Positions 15,262 through 23,600 of a DNA stretch of 25,438 nt are shown piece by piece. Made by a program: the position numbers and the translations under genes. How positions within the stretch are numbered: position 1 is the first letter of the stretch; each line of letters begins with the position of its first letter. This DNA comes from Caldisericota bacterium (GTDB lineage Bacteria; Caldisericota; Caldisericia; B22-G15). The notes below the pieces were generated by a model, which saw nothing but the letters and a program-made list of their open reading frames with translations, had not been told where the DNA came from and ran no database searches. The stretch covers positions 1-25,438 of the forward strand of contig QMOO01000003.1 in the NCBI GenBank assembly GCA_003648245.1. The letters run 5' to 3'.

Positions 15262-15921
15262 ATGGGAGAGTTCCTTGAGATTCTTTTTAAAATCCTCCTT
15301 GCGTTTGTCTTTGGAGGGTTAATTGGATTTGAAAGAGAGAAAATGAACAGGCCAGCAGGGCTCAGAACTCATATACTTGTGTCTGTAGGTTCAGCTTCTT
15401 TCACAATAAGTTCCATATACTTCTATAAGCTCTTTGGAACTGCCAATGATCCTGGCCGAGTTGCTGCAAATATTGTTGTTGGAATTGGCTTTTTAGGCGC
15501 AGGCACCATCATAAAAGAAGGATTTTCTGTAAAAGGATTAACCACTGCAGCAACTGTATGGGTATCTGCTGCAATTGGACTCTCATGTGGGATTGGACTT
15601 TATTTACCAGCCTTCCTTGTTTCTCTTTTGACATTCCTTACCCTGATACTTCTAAAGGATTTTGAGATCGGAGTCTTTGGAAAAAAAGAGAGAAGGAAAA
15701 GAATCCTTTTGGTTAAAGTTACGGATAAACCGGGGCAACTTGGAAAAATTGGAACAATTCTTGGAGAACATGGAATAAATATAGATAATGTAAAATTTGA
15801 GAGAACTGAGACATATCTAAATATAATTCTTTATATAAGCGTACCTACCAATCTTAAAATTGATGAGCTCGTAGAAAATCTTTCAGAGGAGAATTGGATT
15901 TTAGAAGTTTCCATAGAATGA
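15262..15921 (+). CDS. MgtC/SapB-family membrane protein with C-terminal ACT-like domain
   Basis: 219 residues. The MgtC core (residues 1-140) has the signature GGLIGFEREKMNRPAGLRTH and further hydrophobic segments with GIGFLGAGTIIKEG and GLTTAATVWVSAAIG. The soluble tail from about residue 148 (LLVKVTDKPGQLGKIGTILG) looks like an ACT domain, as in several family members, and could bind a small ligand. MgtC proteins are tied to growth at low magnesium and to control of P-type transport or ATP synthase in pathogens; a housekeeping role is likely here. Probably leaderless. Its TGA overlaps the ATG of the DUF763 gene. Confidence 0.93.
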   Translation: MGEFLEILFKILLAFVFGGLIGFEREKMNRPAGLRTHILVSVGSASFTISSIYFYKLFGTANDPGRVAANIVVGIGFLGAGTIIKEGFSVKGLTTAATVWVSAAIGLSCGIGLYLPAFLVSLLTFLTLILLKDFEIGVFGKKERRKRILLVKVTDKPGQLGKIGTILGEHGINIDNVKFERTETYLNIILYISVPTNLKIDELVENLSEENWILEVSIE

Positions 15922-16991
15922 GAAGGGGCTATGCAGACTTACCTCTTCATGGAGGTAAGGCACCAAAATGGCTGTTCTCTCGGATGGTTAAGCTGGCAAG
16001 GGAAATTACCCTTTCAATAGTTATAAATTTTGGTAGAGATGAGTTTATAAAAAGGATTTCCGATCCAGTTTGGTTTCAATCCTTTGGATGCGTGCTTGGC
16101 TTTGACTGGCATTCATCAGGTATTACAACTACAGTTACAGGTGCATTAAAAGAGGGTCTCAAGGATGTCGAAAGGGAAATTGGTATATTCTTTGCAGGAG
16201 GCAAGGGAAGAAGAGGTATAAGAACACCTAAAGATATAGAGGCATGGGGAGAAAAGGGGTTTATAAACTTTACCACAGCAAATGAACTCAAAAAGATATC
16301 AAGACTTGTAGCCAAAGTAGACTCACATGGGCTTCAGGATGGTTTTTCAATATATCATCACTTCTTTATTTACACAAAAGATACAAAATGGGCAGTAATT
16401 GAACAGGGTATGAAAAAGGAAGGTAAGTTTGCAAGAAGGTATCACTGGTTATCAGATGAAATAAAGAGTTTTGTGAGTGATCCCCATAAAGGTGTAGTTT
16501 CTGAAAGAAAAGAAAAACCATTAAATCTTATTGATTCAAGCATAGAAGCCACGAGAAAAGACATTGTCAAAATATCTAAGGAGATATCCTTAAAGGAATT
16601 AGACAGAATAAAAGACATTAAGAAGATAAAATTTCCATACCATCATCCAATATTCTTTGAAGATTATGATGAAAAAAGACTGAAAAATATAGTGGCAAAA
16701 TTAAAAGACCTTTCCTTAAATAATTTTGAGGAACTTTTACTTGTAAAAGGAGTGGGATCAAAAACTTTAAGAGCATTAGCTCTACTTTCGCATCTTATAT
16801 TCGGTTCAGATCTATCATTCAAAGATCCGGTGAGTTTTTCCTTTGCTCATGGAGGAAAAGATGGGTATCCATACCCTGTGGATAGAAGAACCTACGATGA
16901 ATCAATAGAAATATTAAGAGCTGCTGTTGAAAAAGCAAAACTTGGGTACACTGAGAAAATGAAAGCTTTGAAGAAGTTATCATATCTATAG
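15918..16991 (+). CDS. DUF763 family protein
   Basis: 357 residues from the ATG that overlaps the MgtC-family stop (ATGA). This start gives [19 protein letters not shown], the N-terminus I expect for DUF763. A TTG at 15894 preceded by GAGGAG would add 8 residues and is a real alternative. Family of archaea and thermophilic bacteria with no assigned function. Features seen: long conserved N-terminal domain with [20 protein letters not shown], a basic middle, and from about residue 275 [19 protein letters not shown], which reads like a helix-hairpin-helix DNA-binding motif. That motif hints at nucleic-acid work, which is inference. It overlaps the uvrA end by 6 bases. Confidence 0.9.
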   Translation: MRRGYADLPLHGGKAPKWLFSRMVKLAREITLSIVINFGRDEFIKRISDPVWFQSFGCVLGFDWHSSGITTTVTGALKEGLKDVEREIGIFFAGGKGRRGIRTPKDIEAWGEKGFINFTTANELKKISRLVAKVDSHGLQDGFSIYHHFFIYTKDTKWAVIEQGMKKEGKFARRYHWLSDEIKSFVSDPHKGVVSERKEKPLNLIDSSIEATRKDIVKISKEISLKELDRIKDIKKIKFPYHHPIFFEDYDEKRLKNIVAKLKDLSLNNFEELLLVKGVGSKTLRALALLSHLIFGSDLSFKDPVSFSFAHGGKDGYPYPVDRRTYDESIEILRAAVEKAKLGYTEKMKALKKLSYL

Positions 16992-19805
16992 AACTCTCCT
17001 TAACATTTTGCCTGTGTAAGAGGTTTTTACTTTGGAAACATCCTCAGGTGCTCCCTCTGCAACTATGTATCCCCCCTCATCTCCCCCTTCAGGTCCAAGA
17101 TCAATTATCCAATCAGAAGATTTTATCACGTCTGGATGATGTTCTATTATTATAACTGTGTTCCCTTTGTCCACGAGTTTATTTAAGACAGAGAGAAGTT
17201 TTTTTACATCATCGAAATGAAGACCTGTTGTAGGTTCATCAAGTAAATAAAGGGTATGACCCTTAAACTTCTTTGAAAGCTCAGTGGCAAGCTTAACCCT
17301 CTGTGCCTCACCACCGGAAAGTGTTGGTGCTGGTTGTCCAAGTTTTATATATCCAAGACCGACATCCATAAGGAGCGAGAGCCTTCTCTTTATGCTGGGT
17401 ACATTTTCAAAGAATTTGTATGCCTCATTCACAGTCATATTAAGAACATCAGATATATTCTTTCCCTTCCATGTAATTTCAAGGGTTTCTCTATTATATC
17501 TTTTTCCTTTACAAACCTCACATGTTACATAAACATCAGGTAAAAATTGCATTTCAATCCTTTTTACTCCGGCACCTTCACATGCCTCACATCTTCCCCC
17601 TTTTACATTGAAGGAAAATCTACCTGGTTTATATCCTCTTGCTCTTGCCTCAGGAGTTTTTGAGAAAAGTTCTCTTATGGGAGTAAAAACTCCAGTGTAT
17701 GTTGCTGGATTACTTCTTGGAGTTCTCCCTATGGGAGATTGATCCACCATAACAACCCTGTCTATATTCTCAAGACCTCTAAACTCTTTAAACTTCCCCG
17801 GTTTCTCTGGAGATTTATAGAATATTTCCTTTAATCCCTTATAAACTATATCATACAGGAGTGTGGATTTTCCTGAACCAGAAACACCTGTTATACATAC
17901 AAATGTATTGAGGGGAATTTTTACATTTATATTCTTAAGGTTGTGCTCTCTTGCCCCAATAATCTCAAAATATTTTCCGTTCCCTCTCCTTCTTACTTTT
18001 GGAATTTCTATTTTCTCTTCACCCTTTAGATATCTTCCTGTAATGGAATTTTTACAATTAATTATATCTTCTATGGTGCCCGAACAAACAACATTCCCTC
18101 CATTCTCTCCTGCACCCGGACCCATATCGATAATGTGATCTGCCTCTCTAATGGTTTCTTCATCATGCTCAACTATTATAAGGGTGTTTCCCAGATCTCT
18201 TAAATTCTTTAATGAATTTAAAAGTCTCTTTGTATCTCTGTGATGAAGACCTATGGTCGGTTCATCAAGAACATAAAGAACACCAGTAAGTCCCGAACCA
18301 ATTTGGGTTGCAAGTCTTATCCTCTGCGCTTCTCCTCCCGAAAGAGTCCTTGATTCTCTATCTATAGTAAGGTAGGATAGACCAACATCCATAAGAAACT
18401 TAAGCCTCGATTTGATCTCTTTTAAAATCTGCTTTGAGATAATCTTTTCTGTTTCTGTAAGTTTTAGATTCTTAAAAAACATAAGTGCATCCCTTATACT
18501 CATAGATGAAACTTCAGCTATATTTTTACCATTTATAGTAACTGAGAGGGCCTCTTCTCTCAATCTTGTTCCTTTACAGGCAGGACATGGAAGGACTCTC
18601 ATAAATCTTTCGTATATTTCCCTCATTTCGTGAGAATCTGTTTCTCTGTATCTTCTCTCAATGGAGGGAATAATTCCTTCCCATCTTATATAGTATTTAT
18701 GACTTCTCCCATTGCTTGAAATATAATTTATGGGAATTCTGCTTGAGCTTCCGTAAAGAATTATCTTTATTGCTTCCTCATCAATCTCCTCTACTGGTGT
18801 ATATATGTCAAAATCATAGATTTCAGAGAGAGTTCTTATTATCTCAAAGAAAAACCCATTCATACTCTGGAATCCAGGAACTTTTATGGCTCCTTCACTT
18901 AATGATAAACTCTTATCAGGTATAACAAGGTCGGGATCAACCTCCATTTTTACACCAAGCCCCCCGCAAACAGGACAGGCACCATAAGGGGAATTAAAAG
19001 AAAATAAACGAGGTTCTATTTCTGGAAGAGAGATACCACAAACAGGACAGGCAAATTTTTCAGAAAAAATCTTCTCCTCGCCTGTATCAACTATGAGTAT
19101 CTTTGCCAGTCCATCTCCATATTTAAGAGAAATCTCTATGGAATCAGTGAGTCTTTCTTTTATATCCTCTCTTACAATTAATCTATCAACAATGACATCT
19201 ATATCATGCTTCTTATACTTATCAAGCTCAATGTCCTCATCAAGGGTAAAGATACTTCCGTCAACCCTGACTCTTACAAAACCTTCCTTTCTTAGCTTCT
19301 CAAATAGATTCCTGTATTCTCCCTTTCTCCCTCTAACCACAGGGGATAAAATCATTATCTTTGTTCCTTCTTTTAAAGTCAGTATTTTATCAACTATCTC
19401 CTGGGGGGTCTGTTTCTTAATCTCCCTTCCACATTTTGGACAGTGGGGAATTCCTATTCTTGCAAAGAGAAGCCTCATATAATCATATATTTCAGTCATT
19501 GTACCCACAGTGGAACGAGGATTATGGGATGTAGATTTCTGATCAATAGCAATAGCTGGTGATAACCCCTCTATAAAATCAACATCTGGCTTATCCATAA
19601 GTTCAAGAAACTGCCTTGCATAGGAAGAAAGAGATTCCACATATCTTCTTTGACCCTCAGCATATATAGTATCTAAGGCAAGAGAGGACTTACCAGAACC
19701 TGAAAGGCCAGTTATCACTGTTATCTTGCCCCTGGGAATCTTTACATCAATGTTCTTTAAATTATGAACTCTCGCTCCCTTTACAAAAATATAATCTTTT
19801 TCCAT
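16986..19805 (-). CDS. uvrA: Excinuclease ABC subunit A
   Basis: Damage-sensing ATPase of nucleotide excision repair. 939 residues from [19 protein letters not shown], the normal family length and N-terminus. An in-frame start 11 codons earlier lies inside the tRNA-Arg gene and is rejected. Two ATPase modules: Walker [10 protein letters not shown] and GVSGSGKST; signatures [12 protein letters not shown] and [12 protein letters not shown]; Walker [10 protein letters not shown] and LDEPTTGLH. Cysteine pairs for zinc are present (CPVCG twice in module 1; CEACEGAG and CEVCKG in module 2). No Shine-Dalgarno: the ATG is only 5 bases after the CCA of tRNA-Arg, so translation depends on a leaderless or tRNA-processed message. 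Confidence 0.97.
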   Translation of the reverse strand: MEKDYIFVKGARVHNLKNIDVKIPRGKITVITGLSGSGKSSLALDTIYAEGQRRYVESLSSYARQFLELMDKPDVDFIEGLSPAIAIDQKSTSHNPRSTVGTMTEIYDYMRLLFARIGIPHCPKCGREIKKQTPQEIVDKILTLKEGTKIMILSPVVRGRKGEYRNLFEKLRKEGFVRVRVDGSIFTLDEDIELDKYKKHDIDVIVDRLIVREDIKERLTDSIEISLKYGDGLAKILIVDTGEEKIFSEKFACPVCGISLPEIEPRLFSFNSPYGACPVCGGLGVKMEVDPDLVIPDKSLSLSEGAIKVPGFQSMNGFFFEIIRTLSEIYDFDIYTPVEEIDEEAIKIILYGSSSRIPINYISSNGRSHKYYIRWEGIIPSIERRYRETDSHEMREIYERFMRVLPCPACKGTRLREEALSVTINGKNIAEVSSMSIRDALMFFKNLKLTETEKIISKQILKEIKSRLKFLMDVGLSYLTIDRESRTLSGGEAQRIRLATQIGSGLTGVLYVLDEPTIGLHHRDTKRLLNSLKNLRDLGNTLIIVEHDEETIREADHIIDMGPGAGENGGNVVCSGTIEDIINCKNSITGRYLKGEEKIEIPKVRRRGNGKYFEIIGAREHNLKNINVKIPLNTFVCITGVSGSGKSTLLYDIVYKGLKEIFYKSPEKPGKFKEFRGLENIDRVVMVDQSPIGRTPRSNPATYTGVFTPIRELFSKTPEARARGYKPGRFSFNVKGGRCEACEGAGVKRIEMQFLPDVYVTCEVCKGKRYNRETLEITWKGKNISDVLNMTVNEAYKFFENVPSIKRRLSLLMDVGLGYIKLGQPAPTLSGGEAQRVKLATELSKKFKGHTLYLLDEPTTGLHFDDVKKLLSVLNKLVDKGNTVIIIEHHPDVIKSSDWIIDLGPEGGDEGGYIVAEGAPEDVSKVKTSYTGKMLRRVL

Positions 19806-19810
19806 TGAAG

Positions 19811-19887
19811 TGGCGCGCCCAGCGGGAGTCGAACCCACAACCTGCGGATCCGTAGTCCGCCGCTCTATCCAGTTGAGCTATGGGCGC
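19811..19887 (-). tRNA. tRNA-Arg (anticodon ACG)
   Basis: Full cloverleaf: acceptor GCGCCCA/TGGGCGC, D-arm GCTC/GAGC, anticodon stem GCGGA/TCCGC with loop CTACGGA (anticodon ACG), T-stem GTGGG/CCCGC with TTCGACT, discriminator G and an encoded CCA at 19813-19811. The ACG anticodon is expected to be edited to ICG by TadA. Four T's separate it from tRNA-Ser upstream, and five bases from uvrA downstream. Confidence 0.97.
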
Positions 19888-19891
19888 AAAA

Positions 19892-19985
19892 TGGCGGAGA
19901 GAGCGGGATTCGAACCCGCGGAGGGGGAGTTGACCCCCTCACCTGCTTAGCAGGCAGGTGCCATCAGCCACTCGGCCATCTCTCC
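19892..19985 (-). tRNA. tRNA-Ser (anticodon GCT)
   Basis: Class II tRNA: acceptor GGAGAGA/TCTCTCC, anticodon stem CCTGC/GCAGG with loop CTGCTAA (anticodon GCT, codons AGC/AGU), long variable arm GAGGGGG/CTCCCCC with TCAA loop, T-stem GCGGG/CCCGC with TTCGAAT, discriminator G and encoded CCA at 19894-19892. The first base is 9 bases after a TATAAT, so the primary transcript has almost no 5' leader. Confidence 0.97.
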
Positions 19986-19994
19986 GCAAATTAA

Positions 19995-20003
19995 ATTATA
20001 CCA
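19995..20003 (-). promoter_or_regulatory. Extended -10 promoter of the tRNA-Ser/tRNA-Arg/uvrA transcript
   Basis: TGGTATAAT on the minus strand, 9 bases before the first base of tRNA-Ser. Transcription should start 1-3 bases before the mature 5' end. No good -35 at 16-18 bases; the upstream region runs into the stop of the DUF429 gene. Confidence 0.7.
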
Positions 20004-20021
20004 CAGAAAATTTCCTTCAAT

Positions 20022-20600
20022 TTAGTCATTATAAAGATCTTCTATTAGAGGAAGATGTATTGTTCCTTCTTTGCCACCAAACTTTTTTGTTTTACCTTTC
20101 ACATAGAATATTCCACATATGGCACACAAGCATGCATCTATAAAATCTCTGTTTGTAGTTGAGAACTCATGTGGAAACTTTATAAATCTTTTCAATTCTC
20201 TAAACAAAATTTCTCTATCAGACTTTAATTTCCTTCCGCCTTTAAGTTTTAAGAACTTAAATACACCATCTGGAAATGTCTCTACAATTTCTCCTTTATA
20301 AACTCCTGTAATCTTCTGAGTAAGATTCTTCATGCCCCTTAACAAATTCAATGGAAGAGTTCTTATCCCCTCTCTTCTTAAATCAACCTCTGCATCTCTA
20401 AAATTTTTATTAGGATATGTTAGAGGAGCATCAACAGCCACAAGTTGAATCTCTCTTTCTACTGAAAGGAACTTTATAAGCTCATCAAAGCTTACAGTTA
20501 AACCAAGCTGAAGCTTAGGGTTTATGAATTTAAAATATTTGTCGACAACACAGATACCAGATTTTCTTTTTATGGAAAGATCTATTCCAACTAAAAGCAT
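20022..20600 (-). CDS. DUF429 family protein (RNase H-like fold)
   Basis: 192 residues from the ATG at 20600; a GTG at 20612 would add MRKE. The N-terminus LLVGIDLSIKRKSGICVVD, with an acidic residue on the first strand, then LVAVDAPLTYP and a late acidic segment TNRDFIDACLCAICG, are the DUF429 layout. The family is predicted to have an RNase H-like nuclease fold, with three acidic positions seen here in GID, VDAP and RDFIDA. Activity is not established. Weak ribosome signal (GAGAAAAG). The start is just behind the surface-protein terminator, so expression may rely on read-through. Confidence 0.85.
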   Translation of the reverse strand: MLLVGIDLSIKRKSGICVVDKYFKFINPKLQLGLTVSFDELIKFLSVEREIQLVAVDAPLTYPNKNFRDAEVDLRREGIRTLPLNLLRGMKNLTQKITGVYKGEIVETFPDGVFKFLKLKGGRKLKSDREILFRELKRFIKFPHEFSTTNRDFIDACLCAICGIFYVKGKTKKFGGKEGTIHLPLIEDLYND

Positions 20601-20610
20601 TTCTTTTCTC

Positions 20611-20646
20611 ACAAATTTAAAAGAGGGGCAGTAGATGCCCCTCTTT
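20611..20646 (-). terminator. Rho-independent terminator of the surface-protein gene
   Basis: Hairpin with 11-bp arms at 20646-20636 and 20630-20620 (core GAGGGGCA/TGCCCCTC, 5-base loop) followed on the minus strand by a T-rich run (TTTTAAATTT). It begins 25 bases after the surface-protein stop at 20672. Confidence 0.88.
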
Positions 20647-20671
20647 ATTTAAAACTCTAATCCTTAACCTA

Positions 20672-23600
20672 CTATGGATAGAATGTAATTGTGACCTTCT
20701 GAAGGAGTGGATCCCAATCAACCTGAGCCCCAAATGCCTCTGCGATGAATCTAATTGGAACAACAGTTCTTCCTTGAGGTTCTACTGTGAATGGGGCAAC
20801 CTCAAGAGCATATGGTTCACCATTCACATAGGCAATCTTATTTCCAAGTTGCATATCTATAACAATGGTACTTCCATCGCTTCTTGGAAGTTCAATGTGA
20901 ATTCCTTCAGTTTCTGGATCCCAATCAACTGTAGCACCAAAGGTCTCTGCAATAAATCTTAATGGCACCATTGTTCTTCCAGGTGGCATTACGAACGGAG
21001 CAATTTCATAAATTACAGATGTGGTAACTCCGTTCTTTGTTACTTTAATCACTGGAGAATCAATCACAAGCTCTATTATTATCTCTTCCTGATAGATCAC
21101 AGTCTTTACTATCTTTGCTTCATTTCCTGCTCTGTCTACTGCTTTAAATTCAAGAGTTATCTCTTTCTCTCCCTCTGGCATAGAAACTGTGTATGTAAAG
21201 GTGCCATCTGCCTGAACAATCACAGGTTCCCCGTTTATTGTAAGTGTTGCAGTTGGCTCTGTTGTTCCTGAAACCTCAAATACTCTATCCTGAACTTTTT
21301 CTGGAACATTCACCTTAAGTATTGGAGGAATGGAATCAAGGGTTACTGATACTTTCTTTGTCTTGGAAAGTGTTCCTTTTTCTGCTCTTATAATAAGTGT
21401 ATTAAGACCTTCAAGGAGTGTAACTGTTATCGAGAAGTTTCCTTCGTCATCTACATCTGCTTCTTCATCATTTATATAGACAGTAGCTCCAGGATCAGTC
21501 TTTCCAGTTATTTCAAGCTCTGGGGTATTCACAAGCTTTGGAACATCATCAATGATAAGGGTTAATGTTGGAATCTTATATGTCACATGGATCTCTTTAA
21601 TTCCAATATTTCCAAATTCATCAACGGCTATAACCCTTATTAAGTTCTCTCCCTCATTAAGTGTTATATTAACCATGAAGGAATTATCAGGTAGAAGTTC
21701 AACTCTCATACCATTCACATAGACAGCTGTAATTTCTGACTCATCGGTAACAGTTCCAAGGACGGTTATGCTATTCTGTGTTAGTGTTGCTCCATCCTCT
21801 GGTTCAGTTATTGTTATTTCTGGTGGTTCAGTATCCTCTGTTTGCTCTTTGGTGAAGAAGAGATCGTTAAATACATATTCTCTATCCTCTTTCTTCACCA
21901 CAACATCATAACCACCAAGATACTGAGGTACAAAGTTTGTGAATATCACAACTCCATTATCATCTGTGTATCCTTTAAGATCGTATATTGTGGCATCATA
22001 ATTATAGGCAAAGGTAATTCCTACCTCTGCTCCTGTCACAGGCTGTCCATGTGCATCAGTAACTGTTATCTTTATTCTGTTTGATTTTCCAACTATAGCC
22101 TTATCCAGTGGTTTTCCACTTGATGTAAATATTTCAACATCCACTTTTACAGATACAAGACTGAACTCATTTATAACAACGTATGTCCCTGGAAGAGTGG
22201 AGGTGGTTGTGTAGTAAAGAATTACTTCTGGTGCATCTGGAAGTGTTGGATTAAGGTTATCTCTTGCATTTACAGTAAATGTTGCACTGGAAACATTTGG
22301 TACTTCCTCTTTCGTCATTATTGCTGATCTAAATCCAAATGGTTCACCGAATGAATCAATCTTTCCGTCCACTCCAATCTTTGCTACATACAGTGGAGCA
22401 TTTGTTATTGGATCTTTAAGTGTGATCGTCACTGTTTCATTTATCTCTGCAGAAAGGATATTATCTGAAGGTATTATTTCAGCAACAGGCTTTACAATAG
22501 GTATATCAAGTTCTCCCATAACATCTCTATTTGGTCCAACAGCAAATATTCTCGCCTCACCTTCTTCAAGGTAAGGTTCACCAAGAGTCAGAGTATATGT
22601 TGTATCATGATTGTCTGTAAATGTGGAACCCTTTGAACCAAGGGCAATTATTGTTGATCCTGCAGGGATACCGGGAGCAGAAAGAAGTAGTGTGTGAGAG
22701 AAACCAGCAGTTATTTTATTTCTTGCTGGAGAACCATCTATAGAGAGAAGCGAAATTCCAAGGTTCATCTGAGGTTTTATTGGGAATGCATAAGGAATGT
22801 ATCCCATTATCTTGGATGTTGGAAGAGTTGGATTTCCTGAGTAAACCTTTATAAGTACATATCTTCCAATCTCTATTGGTGTTCTATCATGTTCAGGATC
22901 TGCTGAATGGTTGAAACCTACATTCATCTGAGTATAAACTCCGTTTATTATATTCTGGTTAAGTGGATCAAGGTGGGATGCGTCAATTACAATATTTGGA
23001 GTTCCGGCTCCGCCAATTGAGAACATATCTGAAACTGGTGTTCCATCTTTATTGTAACCCCATATTTCAATCCAGGCATTATTTTGAGGTATATCCGATG
23101 TGTCTGTCACGCTTATACTGATAGCACCTGTACCACCTTGAGATACTTCCGCTGGATCGGTTGTAACCCCAATCTTAAATCCATTAATACTATCTGCAAC
23201 AGGGAATACACTAAATGTTGCCGTTTCAGATGTTACTCTTCCTCTCTCTTCATCCGTTCTGTTATCCACACCTCTCAGAGGTAAAGTTAATGTAAGGGGT
23301 AGAGGGGTATACATTGTTGGTATAACCTTGACTCTTATCTCTCTATCCTCTCTTGAAACCTCCTCCATAAATACAGTCTCATCTGATGAAAGAGTCCAGT
23401 TCTCGTCTGGATCAAATACTGTAAGACCTGGTGTTGGCGGCTCATAGAATCCAAATACAAGAATATATTCCTCACCAACAACTGGTGGGAACATCTTTCT
23501 ATCAAGATGGACAGTTGTTACATCAATGTATGCGTATGGATTATATAGAGAAACCGCCTGAATTGGAAGAGAAATTAACGCTGCACCTGAAACTTTAACT

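Noticed and set aside
19806..19838. N-terminal extension of UvrA by 11 residues ([11 protein letters not shown])
   Set aside because: It is encoded inside the tRNA-Arg 3' half; the family N-terminus starts at MEKDYIF.
20711..21063. Copper-amine-oxidase-N module as evidence of an amine oxidase enzyme
   Set aside because: Only the repeat module is present; no catalytic amine oxidase domain follows, and this module is common as a surface attachment unit.
21143..21840. Three Ig-like units as recent DNA-level tandem repeats
   Set aside because: They are similar only in protein pattern; the sequences between units differ too much for a recent duplication.
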